Positions 54,181-63,949 of a stretch of DNA of 64,000 nt are shown in pieces (position 1 is the first letter of the stretch; each line of letters opens with the position of its first letter). Below the pieces are notes generated by a model, which worked only from the letters and a program-made list of their open reading frames with translations, made no database searches and had not been told where the DNA came from. The translations under genes and the position numbers were made by a program. The stretch comes from Psychrobacter sp. P11F6 (GTDB lineage: Bacteria > Pseudomonadota > Gammaproteobacteria > Pseudomonadales > Moraxellaceae), in the NCBI RefSeq assembly GCF_001435295.1, contig NZ_CM003594.1:2934574-2998573 (forward strand). Direction: 5' to 3'.

Positions 54181-55953
54181 TTATTCTAACCCTTCCATCT
54201 TACGCAATTCTTTACGCAGGATTTTACCCACGTTTGATTTTGGTAATTCATCGACGAACTGTATGTGACGCGGACGCTTGTAGCCAGTCAGTTGCTTTTT
54301 GCCAAAATCAAGCAACTCTTGCTCAGTCACATCGCCTTTCTTGACCACAAACAACTTTGGTTCTTCACCGCGGTCATCGTTTGGAATACCGATAGCGCCG
54401 CATTCTACCACAGCTGGATGCTCGCTCATGGCTTCTTCAATTTCGTTCGGATAAACATTAAAACCAGAGACCAAAATCATGTCTTTTTTGCGGTCTACGA
54501 TTTTGATAAAGCCTTTTTCGTCCATGATACCGATATCGCCAGTTTTTAGAAAGCCATTGGCAGTAAACGTTTCAGCTGTTTCCTCTGGACGATTTTGATA
54601 ACCTATCATCACCTGCGGGCCTTTGACACAAATCTCGCCGCGATCACCCAATGCGACTTCATTTTCATCATCATCGATTAGTATTATATCGGTGCTAGAG
54701 GCAGGAATACCAATTTTACCCGTGAATTCAGCAATGGTCATCGGGTTAAAAGCAGCCACTGGTGAGGTTTCTGACAAACCATAACCTTCCACGATAGGCA
54801 GACCAGTGATTTTATGCCACTCTTTTGCCACGCTTGGCAAGACAGACATACCGCCACCGATAGACGCTTTTAGGTTAGAGAAATCTAAGTCTGCAAAGCC
54901 GTCTTTGTGTACTAGACCGTTGAACAAAGTATTCACCGCAGGGATAAAGGCGGGTTTGTATTTGGCCATCTCTTTAATCAGACCATCCAAATCACGAGGG
55001 TTTGGGATAAGCAAGCCTGCATAACCTCGGTACATACCATACATGCCGCAGACCATAAATGAGAATACATGATATAGCGGTAGTGCCGTCAGGATGACAT
55101 CATTGGCATCAACATCATCATCAAATGCACTATCCATAAGCGCACTAATCTGTAGCATATTGGCAACTAAGTTACCGTGGGACAGCATTGCACCTTTGGC
55201 AACCCCTGTCGTACCGCCCGTATATTGCAATAATGCCACGTCGCTTAAATTCAAATCAGGGCGCTTATATTTGCTGGCTGATACTGCATTTAAAGCGTGC
55301 TTAAAACTCACGCTGGTTGGCAGGCTATAAGCAGGAATCATTTTTTTGACATGGCGCGCAACGAGGTTAACGACGGCTCCTTTCACTGTTCCTAGCATAT
55401 CGCCAATCTTACAAACGATGACATGCTCAACCTGACCTTTGTCTTCCGCCTCTTGATAGGTGTTCGCAAAGTTCTCAACGATGAATAGGGCTTTGGTGCC
55501 ACTATCATGCAGCTGATGCGATAACTCTCGGCTGGTATATAAAGGGTTGACGTTGACCAACACCATACCTGCACGGATGATTCCCAAAGCAACCACTGGA
55601 TATTGCAGGAGGTTGGGCATCATCACCCCAACTTTATCACCTGTTACCAATCCTAATGACTGTAAGTAACTGGCAATTTGGCGACTGTATAAATCCAATT
55701 CCTTAAAGCTAATCGATGCACCCATACAAATATAGGCCGTTTTTTTCCCATAACGGCTAAAGTTACGCTCAAACACATCAAGTAAAGAGGTATTGTCATC
55801 AGGCATATCGATAGTCGCATCAATGCCATAACGCTCATAAGTTTTCAACCATGGGCTGTCACTATCTATCGTCGGCATAGTAGGAAATACGCTGTCTTTA
55901 TTATTCATTGCAGCGTTATCGTTTGTGGTCTCTTTATTGATACTGTCGGTCAT
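54181..55953 (-). CDS. fadD: Long-chain fatty acid-CoA ligase (downstream copy)
   Basis: An AMP-forming acyl-CoA synthetase, 590 residues, that activates fatty acids for beta-oxidation. It has the P-loop-like AMP motif YTGGTTGVAKGAML (about 235-248), the SETSPVAAFNP region, the FACS motif NGFLKTGDIGIMDEKGFIKIVDRKKDMI, and the C-terminal lysine region PKSNVGKILRKELR. About 30 polar N-terminal residues come before SPWLKTYERYG. AGGGAAA lies before the ATG. A close paralogue is immediately upstream on the same strand, separated by about 595 bp. A 12-bp inverted repeat lies upstream (56038-56090). Confidence 0.93.
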   Translation of the reverse strand: MTDSINKETTNDNAAMNNKDSVFPTMPTIDSDSPWLKTYERYGIDATIDMPDDNTSLLDVFERNFSRYGKKTAYICMGASISFKELDLYSRQIASYLQSLGLVTGDKVGVMMPNLLQYPVVALGIIRAGMVLVNVNPLYTSRELSHQLHDSGTKALFIVENFANTYQEAEDKGQVEHVIVCKIGDMLGTVKGAVVNLVARHVKKMIPAYSLPTSVSFKHALNAVSASKYKRPDLNLSDVALLQYTGGTTGVAKGAMLSHGNLVANMLQISALMDSAFDDDVDANDVILTALPLYHVFSFMVCGMYGMYRGYAGLLIPNPRDLDGLIKEMAKYKPAFIPAVNTLFNGLVHKDGFADLDFSNLKASIGGGMSVLPSVAKEWHKITGLPIVEGYGLSETSPVAAFNPMTIAEFTGKIGIPASSTDIILIDDDENEVALGDRGEICVKGPQVMIGYQNRPEETAETFTANGFLKTGDIGIMDEKGFIKIVDRKKDMILVSGFNVYPNEIEEAMSEHPAVVECGAIGIPNDDRGEEPKLFVVKKGDVTEQELLDFGKKQLTGYKRPRHIQFVDELPKSNVGKILRKELRKMEGLE

Positions 55954-56548
55954 AATTTTCCCTAAATGTTACCGTTAAAAACGTAGAATAATCTAATGAA
56001 AACACCATTATTTTTTGTGATTGATCAATGACAGCAGAAGCTTGTGAATAAAAAACGTGGTAACAAAAAAGGTTTATCATTCACAAGCTTTGTCAATCAA
56101 AGCGCAACGTTAAGTCCTTAATAAATAGCACAATAACTCGGCATTGCCGAATTAAAAACCCCTTTATCCCTGATAGTTTTATCAGAGATATAGCGCAAAA
56201 CTAACGTCATCTCGTCGATAAATAGACGAATATGTCGGTAAGCACTATAGCAGTTTTGCTAAAAATTCTCTATCTCTACCTGATTGGTTCATAGCGACAA
56301 AAAAAGCAATAAATACAAAAAATGATAAGGCAGCATACCAGCAACCTTACCATTTTTGGATCACGACACCCAGTATCACAACCACCACTATCACGACGAC
56401 TTAGCATCCTGATAGTTTCTTTCAGATTTAGTTTGTAGCGTTAATCTTTATCATTAGTATCGTGGTGACTTATCATGATGACTTTACGAGTGCCTAACAA
56501 ACAGTAGCAGACACTCATAAAAATACTCTGACGCTGAAGGCTCGCTGA
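55954..56548. other. 595-bp spacer between the two fadD genes
   Basis: AT-rich, with one clear structured site: a 12-bp perfect inverted repeat (56038-56049 and 56079-56090, 29-nt spacer) about 85-137 bp before the downstream fadD start. A shorter CTGATA/TATCAG repeat occurs near 56170. No gene is seen. Confidence 0.5.
56038..56090. promoter_or_regulatory. 12-bp perfect inverted repeat upstream of fadD
   Basis: AAGCTTGTGAAT (56038-56049) and ATTCACAAGCTT (56079-56090). The position in the fadD leader suggests a regulator site or a transcript hairpin; there is no T-run. Confidence 0.4.
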
Positions 56549-58276
56549 TTAACCGTGGTTCTTTTCTTCCAGCACGCGCAAATCTTTGTGCAAAATCTTA
56601 CCGACATTTGACTTTGGCAGCTCATCGATGAACTCAACATAACGAGGACGCTTATAACCAGTTAAATTCTCTTTGCTATAAGCAAGCACTTCTTCTTTAG
56701 TCAAACTGTCATCACTACGCACAACATAAATCTTTGGCACTTCGCCGCTCTTTTCATCTTCGATACCGATGACACCGCACTCCAAAATCTTTGGATGACC
56801 TGACATCACATCTTCGACTTCGTTTGGATAGACGTTAAAGCCAGATACCAAAATCATATTCTTTTTACGATCAACGATTTTAAAGTAGCCTTCTTCATCC
56901 ATCACGCCGATATCACCCGTACGGAAATAACCGTCAGAGGTCATGACTTCAGCGGTAGCATCATCACGTTTCCAGTAGCCTTTCATAACCTGTGGACCAC
57001 GAACACAAATCTCGCCGCGCTCACCCAGTGCGACCTCATTGCCTTCTTCATCCAAAATAGCCATGTCTGTCGCTGGCATCGGCAGACCAATATTGCCTGA
57101 GAATTCGCCCGTACCTTCTGGGTTTGCTGACGCCACAGGAGACGTCTCTGACAGACCATAGCCTTGTACGATCACATTACCAGTAATTTTTTGCCATTTG
57201 TCAGCGGTGTCTTTTAATACTGCCATGCCACCGCCCATCGACATCTCAAGCTTGCTATGATCTAAGGCTTTAAATGGATCACTGTTTGCCAACGCATTAA
57301 ACAGCGTATTAACTGCTGGGAAAAATGCTGGTGGATAATCTTTATAAGCTTTGATTAAGCTTGCGCCGTCACGTGGGTTTGGTACCAGTAGCCCGATACA
57401 GCCGCGATATAAGCCAAACATACCACAAACGGTAAACGAGAAGATATGATATAGCGGCAAGGCGGTCATGATAACTGGCTGCTCATCCATACCTTCAAAC
57501 TTATCAAAAGCATCGCCAAGATAGGTATCACACTGAATCAGGTTGGCGACTAAATTACCATGCGTGAGCATTGCACCTTTAGCGACACCAGTCGTACCAC
57601 CGGTATATTGCAAAACGGCTATATCATCAAGGCAGATGTTATCTGGACGTTTATAATTTTTGGCTGAGAAGCGATTCAGCGCCGTTTTGAAGTTGGTGCT
57701 GGTTTTAAGGTTATAGTCAGGGACAAGCTTCTTCACGTGACGCACGACCATATTGACGATAAAGCCTTTTAATGGACTCATCAAATCACCCATCGAGGTC
57801 ACGATGACATGGTCAACCAAGTCCTTACCAATGTCTTCATACGTTTTGGCGAAGTTTTCTAAAATAAATAATGCTTTGGTATCAGAGTCTGTTAGTTGAT
57901 GCTCAAGCTCTTTTGAGGTATAAAGCGGGTTAACGTTAACCAAGGTCATGCCAGCACGCAGCACACCCAATACGGCAACCGGTAGCTGCAAAATATTTGG
58001 CATCATGACGCCGACTTTATCGCCTTTTTTTAAGCCAAGTGATTGCAAGTAGGCAGCAATTTGTTTGCTATAACGATCTAAATCTTCGTAGGAGAGTTTT
58101 GCATCCATACAGACAAACGCTGTCTTGCCAGCGTGCTTCGTAAAATTCTGCTCAAATATATCGATTAAAGAAGTATTAGCGGCTGGCATATCAATGTCGT
58201 ATTGAATATCAAGCTTTTCGTAAGTTTTGACCCATACTTTATCGTTACGACGAATTAGGTTACTGTGATTTTCCAT
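56549..58276 (-). CDS. fadD: Long-chain fatty acid-CoA ligase (upstream copy)
   Basis: A 575-residue AMP-forming acyl-CoA synthetase, clearly paralogous to the next gene. It has the AMP motif YTGGTTGVAKGAML (about 225-238), GYGLSETSPVASANP, the FACS motif DGYFRTGDIGVMDEEGYFKIVDRKKNMI, and the C-terminal ELPKSNVGKILHKDLR. A good AGGAG precedes the ATG. Both copies keep the catalytic lysine and motif residues, so both are probably active, perhaps with different chain-length preference. The pair resembles the fadD1-fadD2 tandem of Pseudomonas. Confidence 0.93.
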   Translation of the reverse strand: MENHSNLIRRNDKVWVKTYEKLDIQYDIDMPAANTSLIDIFEQNFTKHAGKTAFVCMDAKLSYEDLDRYSKQIAAYLQSLGLKKGDKVGVMMPNILQLPVAVLGVLRAGMTLVNVNPLYTSKELEHQLTDSDTKALFILENFAKTYEDIGKDLVDHVIVTSMGDLMSPLKGFIVNMVVRHVKKLVPDYNLKTSTNFKTALNRFSAKNYKRPDNICLDDIAVLQYTGGTTGVAKGAMLTHGNLVANLIQCDTYLGDAFDKFEGMDEQPVIMTALPLYHIFSFTVCGMFGLYRGCIGLLVPNPRDGASLIKAYKDYPPAFFPAVNTLFNALANSDPFKALDHSKLEMSMGGGMAVLKDTADKWQKITGNVIVQGYGLSETSPVASANPEGTGEFSGNIGLPMPATDMAILDEEGNEVALGERGEICVRGPQVMKGYWKRDDATAEVMTSDGYFRTGDIGVMDEEGYFKIVDRKKNMILVSGFNVYPNEVEDVMSGHPKILECGVIGIEDEKSGEVPKIYVVRSDDSLTKEEVLAYSKENLTGYKRPRYVEFIDELPKSNVGKILHKDLRVLEEKNHG

Positions 58277-58847
58277 AATCTTTTCTCTCCTAGTAATAGT
58301 ACGCTACCGTCAACCCATGCGAATCACAGTGTGATAAAAATATAAAAACTCAGAGCGCAGGCTTGTCATCGTAATGGCAGGCTTGGCTGTGAGGCAATCA
58401 TATGGTGATGAGCAAACAATATAGCGGTAAATAGCCCTCTGTTCATTAACATACACACTTTATACAGACTACTCAATATAAAAGATTGCTACTTGAGTTC
58501 GCAAACTGTCTTGACGGTCAATAATATTATATTTATCAAAATCTTAATAGCAATAATCGATAATTTTTCAGCGATTTATTAGCGAACATTTATTCATTAA
58601 TACTCTTTATAGTGTTTTATCGTTAACTATTTTTTACCTTTACTATCAAGGGCAGTAGCAAGCTCTGTTAAGGTCACAAAGTTACGCTGTGTACTCTCTT
58701 TATCATTATTTAGCACGTCACGACCTGTCGTCTATTCTGACTTATGCCTTTTTAATTTTGCCAATATCCTTTACGATAGCGCTATCCTATTTGTACGCTT
58801 GCACCAATTATCTATACCTATTAAAACTGATAAGTGAACCCTATTTT
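58277..58847. other. 571-bp divergent spacer between fadD and parC
   Basis: AT-rich region. An open frame upstream of the parC ATG begins at 58689 but encodes a Leu/Tyr-rich, non-ParC sequence and is not considered coding. No clear promoter or repeat identified. Confidence 0.35.
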
Positions 58848-61148
58848 ATGTCCGATGTTATTGATCATACGATTGACCCTATTATTCCTAATGAACCGAT
58901 GGATACTCGCTCAGTCGCAGAGTTCACTGAGCAGGCCTATCTCAACTATGCGATGTACGTCATCATGGATCGGGCGTTACCAAATATCGCCGATGGTCTA
59001 AAGCCTGTCCAGCGCCGCATTGTTTACGCCATGAGTGAGTTGGGGCTAAAATCGACTGCCAAAGCTAAAAAGTCTGCACGTACCGTTGGTGATGTATTGG
59101 GTAAATACCATCCGCATGGTGATAGTGCTTGTTATGAGGCCATGGTGCTGATGGCGCAGCCGTTCAGCTATCGTTATCCGCTCATTACAGGTCAAGGTAA
59201 CTGGGGTAGTCCTGATGATCCTAAATCCTTTGCCGCCATGCGTTATACCGAAGCCAAAATGTCGGCTTATGCCAATACTTTGCTGGCAGAACTCGGTCAA
59301 GGTACGGTCGATTGGCAAGATAACTTCGATGGCACCATGCAAGAGCCAACCACCCTACCTGCCCGCCTACCGAATATTTTATTAAACGGTACCACGGGTA
59401 TCGCGGTCGGTATGGCTACCGACATTCCACCACACAATCTTAACGAAGTAGTACGTGCAGCGATTCGGTTACTAAAAAATCCTGAGCTATCGGTTAAGCA
59501 GCTTACCCAATCGATACCAGCACCTGATTTGCCAACGCCAGCTGAAATCATCACCAGCAAAAAAGATTTGCAAGCGATGTATGAGACTGGACGCGGTAGC
59601 TATAAAATGCGCGCAACGTTCCATGTTGACCCTAAAGAGAAGAATCTCGTCATCATCGATGCACTCCCTTACCAAGTCTCAGGCAACAAGATCCAAGAGC
59701 AAATCGCGAAGCTAATGACCGATAAGAAACTGCCTTGGATTACTGATATCCATGATGAGTCAGACCATGAAAACGCTTGCCGTATCGTCTTAGAGCTAAA
59801 ATCAACACGGGTCGATGTGGCTCGTGTCATGAGTCATTTGTTTGCCAGTACGGATCTAGAAAGCAATTACCGCGTCAATATGAATATGATTGGCCTAAAC
59901 GGTAAGCCACAGGTCAAAAACCTAAAAGAAATTCTTGATGAATGGCTGGTCTGCCGCCGATCAGTGGTCACCCGTCGCTTACAATATCGCCTCGATAAAA
60001 TCGACAAGCGCTTACATATCCTCGCAGGTTTGCTGATTGCTTATCTTAATATTGATGAAGTCATTCGCATCATTCGCGAAGAGGACGATCCAAAATTATC
60101 GTTAATGCAAGATTATGACCTGACTGACATCCAAGCCAATGCCATCTTGGATATTCGTCTGCGTCAGCTCGCTAAACTAGAAGAGATTGAGCTACGCCGC
60201 GAGCAAGATGAGCTGGCTGCCGAACGCGCGATCATTCAAGAGTATCTGGACAATCCAGACAGCCTGACCAATCTGATGATTGACGAGCTGACAGCCGATA
60301 TGAAAGAACATGGCAATGAGCGTGTGTCACCACTAGCAGAACGCGAAGAAGCGCAAGCACTAAAAGAATCTGACCTCGTACCAAGTGAGCCAATCACTGC
60401 CATCTTATCCAAAGCAGGCTGGATTCGTGCCGCCAAAGGTCATGATGTCGATGCCGCTGGTATGAGTTATCGCTCAGGTGACAGCTATCAAGCGCACGTC
60501 CGTGGCAAATCCAATGAGAAAATCTACGTGCTCGATAGCACTGGGCGCAGCTACAGTATCGATGCACATAGCCTTGCCTCGGCTCGTGGTCAAGGCGATC
60601 CGCTGACCAGTGTGTTAAAGCCACCAACTGGTGCCAGCTTTGAGCAGCTATTAACGGGTGCTGACAATCAGCGCATCATCCTCGCTAGCTCCGCAGGTTA
60701 TGGCTTTATCAACACCATCGGTAATCTTGATAGTAATCAAAAAGCGGGTAAAAACATCATTAACCTAGCGGCTGATAGTCGTTTGCTCCCTGTTGCGCGT
60801 ATCGATGCGCCAGTAGAAACAGCTAATAATGCTGACAGTGACAATACCAATGTAGCGCCTGACCATATTGCTGTCGTGACCAATGCTGGATATTTACTGA
60901 TATTTGCCCTCGATGATTTGCCTGAACAGGCACGCGGTAAAGGTAATAAGCTGATTAAATTGAAAGAAAATGAGGAAGTGCTTGTCATCACGCCACTCAG
61001 TCAGCAAGACAGCCTAATTATTACCGCTGGCAAACGCCATGTGACACTCAAGCCAAATGATTTGGCTAACTATACGGGTGTGCGCGGCAATCGTGGTGGA
61101 CAGTTGCCAAGAGGCTTTCAGAATGTGACGAGTGTTGAGGTTGGGTGA
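58848..61148 (+). CDS. parC: DNA topoisomerase IV subunit A
   Basis: The DNA-cleaving subunit of topoisomerase IV, which unlinks daughter chromosomes. I start at 58848 (MSDVIDHT), giving 766 residues against 752 in E. coli. Motifs: [29 protein letters not shown], the quinolone region [16 protein letters not shown] with susceptible-type Ser93 and Glu97, and catalytic Tyr133 in [11 protein letters not shown]. The C-terminal half contains beta-pinwheel blades ([24 protein letters not shown]). parE is not in the window. The NYN-domain gene follows after 45 bp with no terminator between. Confidence 0.96.
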   Translation: MSDVIDHTIDPIIPNEPMDTRSVAEFTEQAYLNYAMYVIMDRALPNIADGLKPVQRRIVYAMSELGLKSTAKAKKSARTVGDVLGKYHPHGDSACYEAMVLMAQPFSYRYPLITGQGNWGSPDDPKSFAAMRYTEAKMSAYANTLLAELGQGTVDWQDNFDGTMQEPTTLPARLPNILLNGTTGIAVGMATDIPPHNLNEVVRAAIRLLKNPELSVKQLTQSIPAPDLPTPAEIITSKKDLQAMYETGRGSYKMRATFHVDPKEKNLVIIDALPYQVSGNKIQEQIAKLMTDKKLPWITDIHDESDHENACRIVLELKSTRVDVARVMSHLFASTDLESNYRVNMNMIGLNGKPQVKNLKEILDEWLVCRRSVVTRRLQYRLDKIDKRLHILAGLLIAYLNIDEVIRIIREEDDPKLSLMQDYDLTDIQANAILDIRLRQLAKLEEIELRREQDELAAERAIIQEYLDNPDSLTNLMIDELTADMKEHGNERVSPLAEREEAQALKESDLVPSEPITAILSKAGWIRAAKGHDVDAAGMSYRSGDSYQAHVRGKSNEKIYVLDSTGRSYSIDAHSLASARGQGDPLTSVLKPPTGASFEQLLTGADNQRIILASSAGYGFINTIGNLDSNQKAGKNIINLAADSRLLPVARIDAPVETANNADSDNTNVAPDHIAVVTNAGYLLIFALDDLPEQARGKGNKLIKLKENEEVLVITPLSQQDSLIITAGKRHVTLKPNDLANYTGVRGNRGGQLPRGFQNVTSVEVG

Positions 61149-61193
61149 GACGTATAAAGACCTTTGAATATATATTGAAATGAGAAAGTAAGA

Positions 61194-62201
61194 ATGAAAA
61201 AATTTGCCGTGCTAATTGACGCTGATAATTCATCACATCGTCATATTGAACCTATCCTAGAAGAAATTGCTAAATATGGTATTGCGAGTGTGAAGCGTAT
61301 TTATGGGGACTGGAGTATCGAGGCACTACTATCATGGAGGGATAAGCTTTTACCTAACGCTATTACGCCTGTACAGCAGTTTGCCTATGTAACTCAAAAA
61401 GATGCTACAGACATGAGGTTGGTGATTGATGCTATGGATATATTATATGCAGGAGATTTAGATGGTTTTTGTATCGTATCAAGTGATAGCGACTTTACCC
61501 CACTCGCATCTCGTATCCGTGAAAGCGGTTTATTGGTGTATGGATTTGGCAGACAAAGTACGGTTAAGTCATTTGTAAATGCCTGTGATAAATTCATTTA
61601 CGTCGAAAACTTATTACCTGAGCCTGAAAGTAAAACTTTAATCGCAGATAATTCATCCTATCAAGTTCATTCGGATACAATCAAAATCGATAGGAAGACA
61701 GCAACTTTACAAGCAAACTCCATTGATAACGAAAATACCGAGATTGACATACCTACTCTCAATTTAATTTATAAAGCCATTAAAGATAATTCTGATGATG
61801 AAGGTTGGGCAAGTTTAGCAGTAGTAGGAAAATACATTAACAATGTCAGACCGGATTTTGATACCCGAACTTACGGACGTACAACTTTATCAGGTTTATT
61901 AAAAAAACTGATAAAGTTTGAATGCAAGGTTGAAGATAGTCATATGTTTGTCAGAAAATTCAACTTTCCCGTCTTCATTGAAATAGTTCGCACAACCGTT
62001 GATAGGATGGTTAGGAAGCAAGGTGTGAATAAAAACTGGGTTAATCTATCTGAGCTTACTGAGCAGCTAAAATCTCAGATTATTCATCATAAAATACTAA
62101 TCCATCTTTCAGAACATGAAATTGAACAGAAGATTTTGGTCATTGACCCAAAGTACATTAACTTCAACCGTGATAAAAGTCTTGTCAGTATCAGTGCATG
62201 A
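61194..62201 (+). CDS. NYN (PIN-like) nuclease-domain protein with LOTUS/OST-HTH domain
   Basis: A 335-residue protein. Residues 1 to about 135 form a NYN domain (LabA/DUF88 type, metal-dependent PIN-like RNase fold), with AVLIDADNSS (Asp9, Asp11, Asn12), KDATDMRLVIDAMD (Asp73, Asp80) and CIVSSDSDFTPLASRIRE (Asp98, Asp100). Residues about 187-260 resemble an OST-HTH/LOTUS RNA-binding domain (YKAIKDN..EGWASLAVVGKYINNVRPDFDTRTYGRTTLSGLLKKL). The C-terminal 70 residues look like a second helical module. The domains suggest an RNA-targeting nuclease. It is 45 bp after parC, perhaps co-transcribed, and more AT-rich than parC. Confidence 0.85.
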   Translation: MKKFAVLIDADNSSHRHIEPILEEIAKYGIASVKRIYGDWSIEALLSWRDKLLPNAITPVQQFAYVTQKDATDMRLVIDAMDILYAGDLDGFCIVSSDSDFTPLASRIRESGLLVYGFGRQSTVKSFVNACDKFIYVENLLPEPESKTLIADNSSYQVHSDTIKIDRKTATLQANSIDNENTEIDIPTLNLIYKAIKDNSDDEGWASLAVVGKYINNVRPDFDTRTYGRTTLSGLLKKLIKFECKVEDSHMFVRKFNFPVFIEIVRTTVDRMVRKQGVNKNWVNLSELTEQLKSQIIHHKILIHLSEHEIEQKILVIDPKYINFNRDKSLVSISA

Positions 62202-62220
62202 AACAAAGCTGCTTCCCACT

Positions 62221-62256
62221 AAAAAGCCGCCTACACACTGTATAAACGGCTTTTTT
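62221..62256. terminator. Bidirectional hairpin terminator
   Basis: AAAAAGCCG pairs with CGGCTTTTTT around a loop, between the convergent NYN and BLUF genes. It is closely similar in sequence to the hairpin at 63078-63114. Confidence 0.8.
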
Positions 62257-62281
62257 ACGCTAGTTATAATAGAGAACTCAT

Positions 62282-62761
62282 CTAAAGTTTGTTGGATTTG
62301 GTATCTTCAAAAACTGCTGTCAAAAAGCTTTTAATCTGAGCACTTGTCATTAGATAGGGATTATAGTCAGAACCTGCTGAGAAGCTTTTGAGGGCATATT
62401 CTTCATCTTCAGCGCTTGATGTTAGATGTTTCACTAAAAACCCATTCCATTGACGCGACTCTATTTCCTCTATATTAACAATATTGGGAAAAATGGTTGA
62501 ATGCTCGTCAAGTATCTTTTCTAAGGCAATATTGATAGCGGGCCTTGTCCCTTGAAAACTTTGAACGAAATAACCTTCACTAATGACTAAAGCTGAAGCT
62601 ATATTGTTTTCTTCAAAATACCTTCGCCAATACTCAAGTGCGCGAGTCAGCTCGATTCCCGAATCTAGGTCGACATTTTTGGCGATATATATCATGTTGA
62701 TAAGAATATGCTCGCCATTTATTTTTTTGCTTTCTGGAGTATGGCTTGTCGCTATAGTCAT
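62282..62761 (-). CDS. Divergent BLUF-domain protein
   Basis: A 159-residue protein resembling BLUF blue-light flavin sensors. It has HILINMIYIAKNVD with the position of the photoactive Tyr (Tyr25), then ASALVISEGYFVQSFQG with the photoactive Gln (Gln67). A helix follows, then VNIEEIESRQWNGFLVKH with the semi-conserved Trp (105). The Asn expected about 18 residues before the Gln is not cleanly present: the segment between the second helix and strand seems about four residues short. FAD binding is therefore uncertain. It has no output domain. AAGGT lies upstream of the ATG. Known short BLUF proteins act through partners. Confidence 0.68.
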   Translation of the reverse strand: MTIATSHTPESKKINGEHILINMIYIAKNVDLDSGIELTRALEYWRRYFEENNIASALVISEGYFVQSFQGTRPAINIALEKILDEHSTIFPNIVNIEEIESRQWNGFLVKHLTSSAEDEEYALKSFSAGSDYNPYLMTSAQIKSFLTAVFEDTKSNKL

Positions 62762-63138
62762 GAGAAACCTTATTTATAAAAACCTGATCTAGTTTAAGAT
62801 AAAGTATAATCAATAAAAAATTTTTTCTTAGTGGTTTTTTGTCATCTAGCATCATTGTATTTCTATAAATAAGCATTGGAATTTTAATGAGTTAGGACGC
62901 TGACACTTCTCGGAGTACAATTGTACTATAAAACTTGGCACAATGACTGCGATATCATTATTCTAATAATTAACAAGCCTAATCTATATCTTCCTATAGC
63001 ACGGTCTCAACCCTAACATACGACTGACCCACGCTTACTCATGGCTCAGACGTTGCAAACATCACTTACTCTTACTCAAAAGCCGTCTATACACACTGCA
63101 TAGACGGCTTTTTTACGCTCATTAAAACGACTAAGGCA
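62762..63138. other. 377-bp spacer
   Basis: Contains the terminator of the exported protein gene (63078-63114) and probably the BLUF promoter. No gene seen. Confidence 0.4.
63078..63114 (-). terminator. Terminator of the PEBP-like gene
   Basis: AAAAGCCGTCTAT pairs with ATAGACGGCTTTT (perfect 13 bp), T-run on both strands. It shares most of its sequence with the hairpin at 62221-62256. Confidence 0.87.
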
Positions 63139-63654
63139 TCAATATCGACCCATCTCAACCGTTGTCTCAGCAAGCACACTATCGCCTTGCCATGCCTGCA
63201 CATCTACCGTATACAGATGGTTTTTGCCACCTGAACAAGGCGGTTTATACGCCCCTCCCGCTTCCCCTGCACGGCTACGATATTCCGCGACCATCTCAAT
63301 CCCAACTGGCACTTCATAAGTATGCCCAAACACACGTAGAATCTCAGCACTCGTAGCACCTTCTGGTAGGTTAAACTCTACAATGCCATGTCCACCATGT
63401 TGCATACGTTTATTGCTCACATCGTTGTAAACGAAAACCAAGCTCTCCGCGCCCATCGGAATGTTTGAGACCGTCATGCTCGGCGTGGCTGGATTTTTGC
63501 CATCATAGTTTAGACACTGCTGCCCTTCAGGTATTTTTTTGCCATTCCAAGCAGCATCGTTAAACTTAACATCCATTGCAAAGGCATTGGCAGATAGTGC
63601 CAATGTTGCCAATGCCGTCAAAGCGGTGACTGATTTTAAGGTAAAAATTTTCAT
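63139..63654 (-). CDS. Exported PEBP-like (YbhB/YbcL-type) protein
   Basis: A 171-residue protein starting at ATG 63654 (AAAGGAG upstream), with a Sec signal peptide ending at AFA (about residue 26). The mature part shows the phosphatidylethanolamine-binding-protein pattern: PSMTVSNIPMGAESLVFVYNDVS, then HGGHGIVEFNLPEGA, and a C-terminal PPCSGGKNHLYTVDVQAW. This corresponds to the PP..G.H.Y.F.v.AL element of the family. It lacks the strict DPDAP motif and is diverged. Ligand and role unknown; it is probably periplasmic. Confidence 0.75.
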   Translation of the reverse strand: MKIFTLKSVTALTALATLALSANAFAMDVKFNDAAWNGKKIPEGQQCLNYDGKNPATPSMTVSNIPMGAESLVFVYNDVSNKRMQHGGHGIVEFNLPEGATSAEILRVFGHTYEVPVGIEMVAEYRSRAGEAGGAYKPPCSGGKNHLYTVDVQAWQGDSVLAETTVEMGRY

Positions 63655-63949
63655 ACTAGCTCCTTTAGGTAGCGGATACACTGATAAAAATCGTTCATCA
63701 TTTTGTTAACTGATATTGATCGTTAATCCTAACCTTATAATAAATAGCCACTCTTAATTATATCGTTTAGGGTTTTTGTTAATCTTTCAAATAAGCGCAA
63801 ATCAATCGCAATGCCAGCAAAGCGAATACCGCAGCAGTAGCCAAATTTGCATCATCGCAGGTTACTTTATAGGTATTTATCTCTTTGGGTGTGTTGTAGT
63901 AGTATCTAAATCATTGGTATTGAAACGACTAAAAAACAATAGGATCATC

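Noticed and set aside
58689..58847. Upstream extension of parC
   Set aside because: The extra 53 residues are hydrophobic and unlike ParC; homologues start at the [12 protein letters not shown] position.
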